Shown: one piece after another, positions 36,558-44,330 of the stretch
Layout: the number at the start of each line of letters is the position of its first letter
Position numbering within the stretch: position 1 is the stretch's first letter
NCBI RefSeq assembly: GCF_016863295.1
Contig: NZ_BOOP01000009.1
Coordinates: 248,001-312,000 of the forward strand
Source: Planotetraspora phitsanulokensis
GTDB taxonomy: Bacteria > Actinomycetota > Actinomycetes > Streptosporangiales > Streptosporangiaceae
Length of the DNA stretch: 64,000 nt
Reading direction: 5' to 3'
Program-made: the position numbers and the translations under genes
Notes under the pieces: model-generated
What the model was told of the DNA's origin: nothing
The model's input: only the letters and a program-made list of their open reading frames with translations
Databases searched by the model: none

Positions 36558-36572
36558 CTGGCGTTTTGCCAG
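36558..36572. promoter_or_regulatory. small hairpin CTGGC-GTTTT-GCCAG
   Basis: Five-base-pair stem with a five-base loop about 105 bases before the VWA gene; an overlapping TGCCA/TGGCA repeat follows. Either a leader hairpin or another binding site. Confidence 0.35.
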
Positions 36573-36677
36573 AGTTGGCACAACCAGTATCGTTCCGTAA
36601 GCATTCAGCTGAATCTCCCTAAATGGTGGCGCGGATACGCGTACCGTCGGGAACCAATCGACTCCGAAGAGGGCACC

Positions 36678-38468
36678 ATGGGCGGACGTCACCGCACTGA
36701 CGAACTCGATGGCGGCTTCGACTCGTACAACGCTCCGCCACCACGCCGGCGTGCCAGCAGGGGCAGGGCGTTCGTCCCCCTGGCTGGCGCGGTCGCGTTT
36801 GCCGTCCTCCTCGGCGTGGCCGCGTACGTGGTCACGAACAAGGACGCCGGCTGCGGCACCGGCGGAGACAAGATCGCACTGTCGGTAGCGGCCTCCCCGG
36901 ACATCCAGCCGGCGGTGGAGAAGATCGCGAAGAGCTCCCCCCCTTCGGTCGACGGCAAGTGCGTGGCCGTCACCGTCACGGCGGCGAGTTCGGCCGACGT
37001 CGCCAACGCGATGTCGGGCACCGGCCCGACCGGCGCCAAGCTGAACCCCGCCGTGTGGATCCCCGACTCCAGCCTGTGGCTCGCCGGGCTCGCCAAGTCG
37101 GGCGGGCCGGCCGTGAAGCCGGCCGGCAACGCCGCGGACTCCCCCGTCGTGCTGACGGCGTCGAAGGCCGGGGCCTCGAAGCTCAAGTCGGCCTTCAGCC
37201 CGAGCTGGACGGGTCTGATGAGCGCGGCCAACGCCGCGAACCCCGACGGACTCGCCAAGAAGGTCCGCGTGCTCGCGCTCGACCCGACGCAGAACGCGGC
37301 CGGTCTCGGCGCACTGCTCGCCGGTGCGAACGTCCTGAAGTCCGCGGGCGGCGACGAGGACGTCCTCGTCGGTGTGCTCCGGCAGTTGTCGGAGTCCACG
37401 GTGCCGTCGTCGGACAGCATGTTCGCCACCCTGACGAAGGCGGCGTCCCGCATTCCCGTCGGCATCGCCACCGAGCAGGCGGTCTGGGCGTTCAACACCA
37501 ACAAGACCCCGAGCAACCCCGCCGTGGCGCTCTACCCGACTGAGGGCACGGTCAGCCTGGACTACCCGATCATCATCACGACCAAGGACGCCGAGCTGCG
37601 CAAGGCCGCCGAGGCGTTCTCCGCGAAGGTCACCTCGGCGGACGGCCGCAAGGCCGTGCAGGAATTCGGGTTCCGCACGCCGGACGGCAAGGGCGGCGGC
37701 CTGCTCACGGCCGAGCACGGCGTGAACGCGAAGAAGCCGACGGAGCTGCCGCTTCCCAACGCCGCGACCATCACCCAGCTCGCCCAGGCGTGGCAGCAGA
37801 TCAAGCTCGGGACCAAGATCCTCGCTCTGATCGACATCTCGGGCACGATGGCTCTGCCGGCCGACAAGTCCGGCACGACCCGCATGCAGGCCATCTCGGG
37901 CGTCGGCATCGAGGGGCTGAAGCTCTTCCCCGACAAGGCCGAGCTCGGCATCTGGGCCTTCTCCGACAACCTGCGCGGCAAGGGCGTCGACTGGAAGCAG
38001 GTCGTGCCGATCGGCCCGCTCGCCCAGCAGAGCAACGGGGTCACCCGGCGCAGCCTCATCGAGCAGGCCCTGCGGGCCTCCCAGGCGATCCCGACCGGCA
38101 ACACCGGTCTCAACGACACGCTGTGGGCGGCGTACCAGAAGATGTCCAAGGACTACGAGCCGGACAAGGTCAACACGATCCTGCTCTTCACCGACGGCGT
38201 CGGGAACGACGACCCGAACGGCGGCATCTCCAACAGCCAGATCCTGCAGAAGCTCAAGCAGGCCTACGACCCGAAGAAGCCGGTCAGCATCCTGATCATC
38301 TCGTTCAACACCACGGAGGACGAGAACCGCAGGCAGATGAACTCGATCGCGAAGGCGACCGGCGGGACGGCGTACTTCCCGCAGACCGTCCTCGAGATCC
38401 GCAATATCTTCCTGAAGGGCATCGCCCGCAGGCTCTGCGCGCCGACCTGTGGAGACACCGGGAAGTAG
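36678..38468 (+). CDS. membrane-anchored solute-binding-like/VWA protein
   Basis: 596 residues. Cytoplasmic basic N-terminus (PPPRRRASRGR), one helix at ~30-52 (FVPLAGAVAFAVLLGVAAYVV), then outside the cell a periplasmic-binding-protein-like domain (~65-345: IALSVAASPDIQPAVEKIAK, AVWIPDSSLWL, VSLDYPIIITTKD) and a von Willebrand A domain (~378-580) with MIDAS-like DISGTM at ~385 and LLFTDGVGNDD. The MIDAS has S-G-T instead of SxS, still metal-capable. Ends with a cysteine pair (CAPTC). This bipartite plan is common in actinomycetes near envelope signalling genes; ligand unknown. Followed by a strong terminator. Confidence 0.85.
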   Translation: MGGRHRTDELDGGFDSYNAPPPRRRASRGRAFVPLAGAVAFAVLLGVAAYVVTNKDAGCGTGGDKIALSVAASPDIQPAVEKIAKSSPPSVDGKCVAVTVTAASSADVANAMSGTGPTGAKLNPAVWIPDSSLWLAGLAKSGGPAVKPAGNAADSPVVLTASKAGASKLKSAFSPSWTGLMSAANAANPDGLAKKVRVLALDPTQNAAGLGALLAGANVLKSAGGDEDVLVGVLRQLSESTVPSSDSMFATLTKAASRIPVGIATEQAVWAFNTNKTPSNPAVALYPTEGTVSLDYPIIITTKDAELRKAAEAFSAKVTSADGRKAVQEFGFRTPDGKGGGLLTAEHGVNAKKPTELPLPNAATITQLAQAWQQIKLGTKILALIDISGTMALPADKSGTTRMQAISGVGIEGLKLFPDKAELGIWAFSDNLRGKGVDWKQVVPIGPLAQQSNGVTRRSLIEQALRASQAIPTGNTGLNDTLWAAYQKMSKDYEPDKVNTILLFTDGVGNDDPNGGISNSQILQKLKQAYDPKKPVSILIISFNTTEDENRRQMNSIAKATGGTAYFPQTVLEIRNIFLKGIARRLCAPTCGDTGK

Positions 38469-38510
38469 CGCGCGACGGCGCGGGAGTAACGCGCAGGAGG
38501 CTTCGTCACC

Positions 38511-38548
38511 GAACGCCGGGTCCCACGAGGACCCGGCGTTCACTTTTA
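38511..38548 (+). terminator. rho-independent-type terminator
   Basis: GAACGCCGGGTCC (38511-38523) pairs perfectly with GGACCCGGCGTTC (38529-38541) and is followed by ACTTTTA. Ends the VWA transcript. Confidence 0.8.
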
Positions 38549-38690
38549 CCGCAAGGCTCGCTCTGGGCACAGTTTTCGCAGGTCATGCCCGCTAAGCATG
38601 ACTTACGGATCAGTAAACGAGGGCCCCGCCGGCGGCGTCCTTCTCGTGTGGGGACTGGCTTGGTTTCCGTCTCGCGGGGAGGAAAGACTG

Positions 38691-40250
38691 TTGCCCGGAT
38701 GGCCGGACGTCGGCCGTACCGACGATCATCGACTGCTGGAGGCGCTCCGGCGCGGGGACGCGCACGCGCCCGCCAGTCTCTATGACGCGTACGCCGACCG
38801 ACTCAACGACTACGCCCACTCTCTTGTGCACGACGAGGATCTCGCGGCGGACGCCGTGCACGACAGCCTGGTGATCGCCTGTGGATGCGTGGACCGGCTG
38901 ACCGAGCCGGCCCGGCTGCGGGCCTGGCTGTACGCGCTGGCCCGCACGCGGAGCGCGGCCCGCACAGGCGGCCGGACACCGCAGCACGTCCTGGCCCCGC
39001 ACACGGCTCCGGACGAGGCGCCGGACGACCCGGGACTCGCGGCGGTCGTCCACGAAGCGCTCGCCGAACTCGGGCAGCCCGAACGGGAAGCCCTCGACCT
39101 GGCCGTACGGCACGAACTGTCCACCGCGGAGATCGGAGCGGTGCTGGGCGTCACCTCGCGGCAGGCTGCGGGACTCCTGTCCAAGGCACGCGCCCACGTG
39201 GAGAACGCCGCCGCGGCGATCGTGCTCGCCCGCACGGGGCGGGCCCACTGCCCCGACCTGTCCGCGCTCGTCGACTCCGGCGTGGGCGCGTCGTGGCGGG
39301 ACGGCCCGCTGAGCGCGGCGCTCCGCAAGCGGCTGAGCCGGCACATCAGCGGCTGCAAGATCTGCGCGGAGGGCCGCGAGCGGCACGTGTCGGCCGACGG
39401 CCTGCTGACCACGATCGCCGTCGCGTACCCGCCCCTGTCCCTGCGGCGCCAGGTCATCGACACGTGCCTCGCCCCAGAGTACGAGCAGGACCGGGCCGCG
39501 ATCGTCGAGCAGGGGGGCGTATTCGACAGAAGGGGGTTCCCCGTCGCGCCCGCCGGACGGTCCGGCGGGAGACGGGCCAGCCGGCGACGCGTCCCGCGTG
39601 ACCGGCGCAGGAGCCGGACCACCTTCATCCTGCTGGCCGCGGTCTTCGTGTTCGGCACTGCCGGCGCCGCGACCCTGATCTACGGCCAGACGCCCGAGGG
39701 CCGCCTGGAGGCGATGACCCCCCCGTTCTCCGAACCGCCCGACACGCTCGTCCCGCTCCCGGAGGACGATCCGTCCGAGACGGCCGAACCGGAGGAGACC
39801 ACGCCGGCCCCGGCCACCCCGTCGCCCACACCCTCCGCCTCCCCCCGGGCCCGCGTGACGACCTCACCCGCCGGGACGCGGCCGTCCCGGACTCCTCCCG
39901 CCCGCGTCACCCCGCGGCCGCCCCGTCCCGCTCTGGACCTGGGCTGCCCGGGCGACCTCGGCGCCGCCACCAGCGGCGTGATCACCCTGACCGCCCGCAA
40001 CGTGGCCGTCGACTGGACGGCGACCACCCACGACGGCATGAGCATCACCCCGAACCAGGGCCGGATCAAGGCAGGCGCCTCGAGCCGGGTCACCGTGACG
40101 ATCGTGGACTCAGCGTCGACGGGCGGCGGGATCATCGCCTTCCGCTCGGCGGGGGGCAACCCCACCTGCCGGCTCTCTTGGAGCGGAACCGGCGCCAGTC
40201 CCTCACCCGAAGCCCCGGCCACCCCGTCGCCGGATCCCTCCCTCCTGTAG
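38691..40250 (+). CDS. ECF sigma factor fused to anti-sigma-like zinc motif, membrane helix and external domain
   Basis: 519 residues. Sigma region 2 (~25-90: LYDAYADRLNDYAHSLVHDE, AADAVHDSLVIA) and region 4 (~130-180: LPEREALDLAVRHELSTAEI, GAVLGVTSRQAAGLLSKARA by sense of the family), then H218-x3-C222-x2-C225 (RHISGCKIC), the zinc motif of anti-sigma factors, a basic stretch, one helix (~310-332, TFILLAAVFVFGTAGAATLI), a Pro/Thr/Ser-rich external linker and a terminal beta domain with two cysteines. One chain thus spans sensing outside and transcription inside. The start is probably TTG 38691 (GGGGAGGAAAG upstream); ATG 38598 lacks such a site. Confidence 0.8.
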   Translation: MPGWPDVGRTDDHRLLEALRRGDAHAPASLYDAYADRLNDYAHSLVHDEDLAADAVHDSLVIACGCVDRLTEPARLRAWLYALARTRSAARTGGRTPQHVLAPHTAPDEAPDDPGLAAVVHEALAELGQPEREALDLAVRHELSTAEIGAVLGVTSRQAAGLLSKARAHVENAAAAIVLARTGRAHCPDLSALVDSGVGASWRDGPLSAALRKRLSRHISGCKICAEGRERHVSADGLLTTIAVAYPPLSLRRQVIDTCLAPEYEQDRAAIVEQGGVFDRRGFPVAPAGRSGGRRASRRRVPRDRRRSRTTFILLAAVFVFGTAGAATLIYGQTPEGRLEAMTPPFSEPPDTLVPLPEDDPSETAEPEETTPAPATPSPTPSASPRARVTTSPAGTRPSRTPPARVTPRPPRPALDLGCPGDLGAATSGVITLTARNVAVDWTATTHDGMSITPNQGRIKAGASSRVTVTIVDSASTGGGIIAFRSAGGNPTCRLSWSGTGASPSPEAPATPSPDPSLL

Positions 40251-40351
40251 CCCCGACGACTCCTGTCCCGACGACTCCCGCAGACCCGACGAACCCCCCG
40301 GCCGCGCTCATCTGAGGCCTCACGAAACCCATCACCACCAGGGGAAACACC

Positions 40352-40379
40352 AGCCTTTGGCCGGATCCGGCCAAAGGCT
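40352..40379. terminator. perfect 28-base palindrome
   Basis: Centred on GGCCGGATCCGGCC and extended perfectly by AGCCTTT/AAAGGCT-type arms. It follows the sigma-fusion gene by 100 bases; it would fold into a stem with almost no loop or serve as a DNA-binding site. Confidence 0.5.
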
Positions 40380-40466
40380 CCCCGCCGGTAACAATCACGA
40401 TTCACGAGGTGTCAGCCAGAGCGCGAAAGGGGAGGAACCACGCGACCGAGGATCTTAGGGGGCATT

Positions 40467-41069
40467 GTGGCCCAAGCATGGCTTCCCGGTGCCAGCGTGA
40501 ATCCCTCCTCCGAGGACTCCGGACCGATGATCGGCGGAGCTCCCCGGGCTGTCTGGTTCATCTGGCCCGCTGACCCTCACGGGGTCTCCGCATGGTCGGT
40601 CGCCCAGCGGCTCATTCAGCTCAAACGCCCCCCTCACCTGGTGTGGAACCCGGTGACAGGAGAGACGTCGCAACTCCTGCCGATCACGAGGGCGGCCTGC
40701 GGGCTGGCGGGCGACCGTGGACGCAACGGACGGGTCTGCGTGCAGATCCGGGTCATCGGCTCGGCGCACGAGCCGTTCACCGACACCAAGCTGGACGGTC
40801 TCGACGAGATCCTGGCGTGGCTCGACTCGTGGGACATCCCCCGCCGCTGGCCGGCAGGCCCGCCCCAGGCGTTCCCGCAGTCACTCGTGAGCGCCCGCAG
40901 CGGCCGTATCTGGGCGCGCGGCGGACACTTCGGCCACTCCCAGGTGCCGGGGGCGAGTGAGGGCGACCCGGGCTCGATCGACATCTCCCGGATCATCGGG
41001 GAGGAGTCGCCCGAGTTCTCGGTGCCCCGTCCACGCGAGGACTTCCGGGTGCTGGAGCGCGTGATCTAG
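40467..41069 (+). CDS. N-acetylmuramoyl-L-alanine amidase/PGRP-fold protein
   Basis: 200 residues without signal peptide. The segment AVWFIWPADPHGVSAW, the HLVWNPVTGETSQLLPITRA block and the late GHFGHSQVPG ... DPGSIDISRI pattern follow the type 2 amidase/peptidoglycan-recognition fold (compare 'GHxxVxxxxxxDPG'). Whether all zinc ligands are present is uncertain, and the lack of an export signal is unusual for a wall enzyme. GTG start with GGGGG five bases upstream. Convergent with the MocR gene; the two stops share CTAG. Confidence 0.5.
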   Translation: MAQAWLPGASVNPSSEDSGPMIGGAPRAVWFIWPADPHGVSAWSVAQRLIQLKRPPHLVWNPVTGETSQLLPITRAACGLAGDRGRNGRVCVQIRVIGSAHEPFTDTKLDGLDEILAWLDSWDIPRRWPAGPPQAFPQSLVSARSGRIWARGGHFGHSQVPGASEGDPGSIDISRIIGEESPEFSVPRPREDFRVLERVI

Positions 41070-42463
41070 AGCAGGTCTCTGATCACGGCACAGCCGCGCT
41101 TCACGTCGGCGAGGGACGCGTAGCCGTACCCGAGAACGAGGCCGTGGACCCGTGGCGGCCCGTGGTGATGCCGTTCGGTCGTGTCCAGGAGGACCCCGCG
41201 CTCCTCCGCCCTCTTGACGAGGTCGGGCACGACCGGCTCGGGCAGCTCGATCATCACATGCAGCCCCGCGGTGTCCCCCTGCACGAGCGGGCCGAGCGCC
41301 TCGACGATGGCCGCGCGGCGCCGGGCGTACTCGAGCCGCATCCTGCGCAGGTGCCGGTCGAGGTCCCCGCGCTCGAGCAGGGTCGCGACGGCCTTCTGCA
41401 CCGGCCCGGGCGTCCGGTCGCCCAGCTCGTCCCTGCGACGGGCGACGGCGGCGAGCAGCTCCTCGGACGCGACCAGCCAGCCGAGCCCGACATCGGGGCT
41501 GAGCGACTTGGAGAGCGTCCCGAGGAGGACGACCCGGTCGGGGTCCATGCCGTGGAGCGCGGGCAGCGGGGCGACGTCGTAGCGGAACTCGGCGTCGTAG
41601 TCGTCCTCGACGACGACCGCCCCGGTACGGCGGGCCCACGCGAGCAGCCGCTCCCTGCGCGGGATGGACAGGCGCCCGCCCACCGGGTACTGGTGCGCGG
41701 GAGTCGTGTAGAGCACCTCCAGGTCGTCGGGCAGCGCTTCGACGATCACCCCCTGGCCGTCCACCGGACACGGCACGATCTCGGCTCCCCGCGCGGCGAA
41801 CACGTTGCGGGCGACGCGGTAGCCGGGCTCCTCGACACCCGCCCTCGCGCCCGGCCGGATGATCGTGGCCGCGATGAGGTCGAGCCCGTTGCCCGTCCCC
41901 CTGGTGACCATGACGTTCCTCGGGCCGGTGGGCACGGCCCGCGCCCGGCGGAGATGGTCGGCCAGCAGTTCGCGCAACTCGGCGTGGCCGTAGGGGTCGG
42001 GCCGGCCGGCGGGCGCGAGCTCTCCCGCGCTGCGCCAGGCACGCCGCCACGCCGCCTCGTCGTATCCGAAGACCCATGGCCGCCCCGGCCGCAGGTCGAT
42101 GATCCCCGCCTGCCGGCCGGGCGCGGGCTCGGTGGGATCGTCCTCGGCTCGCGGGCGTTCTCCCCCGCTCCACCTCCCACCTGCGGCGTCGCGCCCCTGA
42201 CCGTCCCCCGAGGCGGCCACATAGGTGCCCGATCCGTGCCGCCCGTCGAGCCACCCCTCCGCGTAGAGCTGCTGGAAGGCGTCGGTGACCACGGTCCGGC
42301 TCACGCCCAGCAGGGCGGCGAGCGCCCGGCTCGACGGCAGCCGCTCCCCCGCCTTCAACGCACCGTTCCGCATCGCCTCCCGCAACTGGTCGCCGATCTG
42401 CACGACGAGCGGCTGCGGCGCGGTCCGGTCCACGACCAGCGGAAGGTCGATGTCGGTACGCAA
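41066..42463 (-). CDS. MocR/PdxR-type regulator (GntR HTH plus aminotransferase domain)
   Basis: 465 residues. Winged helix at ~15-85: QLREAMRNGALKAGERLPSS, RALAALLGVSRTVVTDAFQQ, LYAEGWLDGRHGSGTYV. The rest is a fold-type I aminotransferase-like domain with NVMVTRGTGNGLDL, the aspartate in VVVEDDYDAEFRYD and the PLP lysine in LGTLSKSLSPDVGLGW. Such regulators sense pyridoxal phosphate or act as PdxR. The start is TTG 42463 with GGGAG upstream. Divergent from a PNPOx-like gene with a shared inverted repeat, a classic MocR arrangement. Confidence 0.9.
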   Translation of the reverse strand: MRTDIDLPLVVDRTAPQPLVVQIGDQLREAMRNGALKAGERLPSSRALAALLGVSRTVVTDAFQQLYAEGWLDGRHGSGTYVAASGDGQGRDAAGGRWSGGERPRAEDDPTEPAPGRQAGIIDLRPGRPWVFGYDEAAWRRAWRSAGELAPAGRPDPYGHAELRELLADHLRRARAVPTGPRNVMVTRGTGNGLDLIAATIIRPGARAGVEEPGYRVARNVFAARGAEIVPCPVDGQGVIVEALPDDLEVLYTTPAHQYPVGGRLSIPRRERLLAWARRTGAVVVEDDYDAEFRYDVAPLPALHGMDPDRVVLLGTLSKSLSPDVGLGWLVASEELLAAVARRRDELGDRTPGPVQKAVATLLERGDLDRHLRRMRLEYARRRAAIVEALGPLVQGDTAGLHVMIELPEPVVPDLVKRAEERGVLLDTTERHHHGPPRVHGLVLGYGYASLADVKRGCAVIRDLL

Positions 42464-42484
42464 AGTGGTCTCCCATAAGTCATC

Positions 42485-42515
42485 GGAAGTGGATGTGTTT
42501 CACCAGTCCACTTCC
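42485..42515. promoter_or_regulatory. MocR operator, GGAAGTGGA inverted repeat
   Basis: GGAAGTGGA (42485-42493) and TCCACTTCC (42507-42515) are perfect inverted copies 13 bases apart. A further half-site AAAGTGGT lies at the mocR start (42462-42469). Spaced AAGTGG elements are typical for PdxR-like regulators. Confidence 0.65.
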
Positions 42516-42518
42516 ATC

Positions 42519-42524
42519 TAATTT
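42519..42524 (+). promoter_or_regulatory. -10 box (TAATTT) of the PNPOx-like gene, leaderless
   Basis: TAATTT is followed by seven bases and the ATG at 42532; no ribosome site. It directly adjoins the operator repeat, so regulator binding would cover the -35 region. Confidence 0.55.
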
Positions 42525-42531
42525 AACGAGC

Positions 42532-43170
42532 ATGCTCTCCACCACCGCCCGTACGACCCTGAACCGAGCCAAGGACCGCGCCCGGACCGACCGCGCCGAC
42601 CTCTATGCCGTGCTCGACGCCGGACTGATCTGCCACCTCGGCGTGATCGTCGACGGGGCGCCGATGGTGGTCCCGACCGGCTACGGACGGATCGGCGACA
42701 CGCTCTACCTACACGGCTCGACCGGCGCCTCCTCCCTGCGGACGGCGACCACCGAGCCGGTGTGCGTCACCGTCACCCATCTCGACGGCATCGTGCTGGC
42801 CCGCTCGGCCTTCCACCATTCGGTGAACTACCGCTCCGCGATGATCTACGGCCGGGCCCGCCTCGTCGACGACGCCGACGAGCATCTCGAAGGCCTCCGC
42901 GCCGTCACCGAGCAACTCGCCCCCGGCCAGTGGGACGTCGTCCGCCTCCCCACCAGGAAGGAGCTCGCGGCGACCGCCGTCCTCGCCCTGTCCCTGAAGG
43001 AGGCCTCCGTGAAGATGCGGCAGGGCCAGCCGGTCGACGACGAGGAGGACTACGACCTGCCGGTGTGGGCGGGCGTGCTGCCGCTGAACGTGTCGTGGGG
43101 CGAGCCGCTGCCGGATCCCCGCCTGACTCCCGGCGTGACCGTTCCGCGGCATATCTGTGAGAGGGGATAG
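42532..43170 (+). CDS. pyridoxamine 5'-phosphate oxidase family (FMN-binding split barrel) protein
   Basis: 212 residues starting MLSTTARTTLNRAKDRARTD, with the split-barrel segments LDAGLICHLGVIVDGAPMVV, TLYLHGSTGASSLR (phosphate/FMN contact) and YRSAMIYGRARLV. The C-terminal part (DYDLPVWAGVLPLNVSWGEP) is typical of the nitroreductase-like PNPOx subgroup. Divergent from mocR, which probably controls it; possible role in B6 or flavin redox chemistry. Confidence 0.85.
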   Translation: MLSTTARTTLNRAKDRARTDRADLYAVLDAGLICHLGVIVDGAPMVVPTGYGRIGDTLYLHGSTGASSLRTATTEPVCVTVTHLDGIVLARSAFHHSVNYRSAMIYGRARLVDDADEHLEGLRAVTEQLAPGQWDVVRLPTRKELAATAVLALSLKEASVKMRQGQPVDDEEDYDLPVWAGVLPLNVSWGEPLPDPRLTPGVTVPRHICERG

Positions 43171-43261
43171 CGGGGATCCCCCTAATTCGGCACACTTTGG
43201 GCATCCCGATCGATCAGATGGGCCCTGCCCCGATGGGCGCCCACTCACGGCAGGAGCGCGC

Positions 43262-44188
43262 ATGACCATCCCCGGCGAGTGGCGGGTGCCCGGATACGCC
43301 GAGGTGCGCCCACTCGGATCGGGGGATGACGGCCGCGTCGTCCTCGCCGTGGAGGAGACGTCGGGCTCCCACGTCGCCATCCGGTACCTGCCGGAAAAGA
43401 CGCGGAGGGAGCCCGGCTTCGCCGAGCGGCTGCGCGCGAACCTGCGGCTCCTCGCGGATCTCGACGATCCGCACCTGGCCCGGGTGCACGAGTACGCCGA
43501 CGGGCCGCGTGGCGCGGCGGTCGTCATGGAGCCGGTCAACGGGGCCTCGCTGCGGGCCGTGCTCCGCGAGCAGTCACCGATCGCGCCGCGTGCCGCCCTC
43601 GTGCTGTTCAAGGACTCGCTGCTCGGCCTCGCGGCGGCGCACGAGGCCGGCGTCGTCCATGGTGACCACAAGCCCGAGCACGTACTCGTCCAGGGCGACG
43701 GGGCGAGCAAGCTCGTCGGCTTCGGCCTGGCCGTACGCACCGGAGCGACCGCTTATACGGCTCCCGAGGTGCGGGCCGGACGGCCGGCGTCGGCCGCCTC
43801 CGACATGTACGCCGCGACGGCCGTGCTCCGCGAATGCCTCACCGGCCGGCTCCCGGGCGCACGCGCTTCGCACGCGGCGTCCGGGCAGGTGCCGGTGCCG
43901 CTGCGCGACCTGGTCGAGCGCGGGCTGGCCGGGGACCCCGGCCTGCGCCCCCCGAGCGCCGCGATGTTCGTCGCGGAGCTCGACGAGGTCGCGTCCGCGG
44001 CGTGCGGAGCGGCCTGGGAGCAGCGGGGCAGACGGGCGGTGGCCGACCTGGCCGCGCCGCTGGCCCCCACCTTCCCGCTGAACCGGCCGCCTCTCGACCG
44101 GCCGCCGGGCGTCCTGCGCTCGATGGCGGCGGCCGCCTGGCCGAGCCGCTTCGGACGGGCGGCCGCGCGTCACTCCCGCACCGACTGA
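43262..44188 (+). CDS. protein kinase-like pseudokinase
   Basis: 308 residues with a bacterial Ser/Thr-kinase (PknB-type) domain over ~1-270 and no membrane helix. All three active-site signatures are degraded: VAIK is VAIR (K41R), HRDxKPEN is HGDHKPEH (Asp135 kept, Asn140 lost), and DFG is GFG (Asp153 lost). Overall similarity to the next gene's kinase is high (VPGYxEVRPLG, GVSLRxxLR-type segments). Start at ATG 43262 with CAGGAG upstream. Probably an allosteric partner or scaffold of the adjacent kinase. Confidence 0.82.
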   Translation: MTIPGEWRVPGYAEVRPLGSGDDGRVVLAVEETSGSHVAIRYLPEKTRREPGFAERLRANLRLLADLDDPHLARVHEYADGPRGAAVVMEPVNGASLRAVLREQSPIAPRAALVLFKDSLLGLAAAHEAGVVHGDHKPEHVLVQGDGASKLVGFGLAVRTGATAYTAPEVRAGRPASAASDMYAATAVLRECLTGRLPGARASHAASGQVPVPLRDLVERGLAGDPGLRPPSAAMFVAELDEVASAACGAAWEQRGRRAVADLAAPLAPTFPLNRPPLDRPPGVLRSMAAAAWPSRFGRAAARHSRTD

Positions 44189-44229
44189 ACAGATCACACT
44201 TTTCGCTGATTACGCACAGTTAAGACCCT

Positions 44230-44330
44230 TTGACAGCTATGCGTGACTGTTTCATGACTTTCCGACCCACTGACGGTGGCCGTCGTTAAGCTCGACCCCG
44301 GCGGGGGGCCCGGGCGATGAGGGAGACCGC
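44230..44330 (+). promoter_or_regulatory. putative promoter/leader of the kinase gene
   Basis: TTGACA at 44230-44235 and AT-rich sequence lie in the 142-base gap ahead of the kinase gene, followed by GAGGGAG before its ATG. The -10 box is uncertain. Confidence 0.35.
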
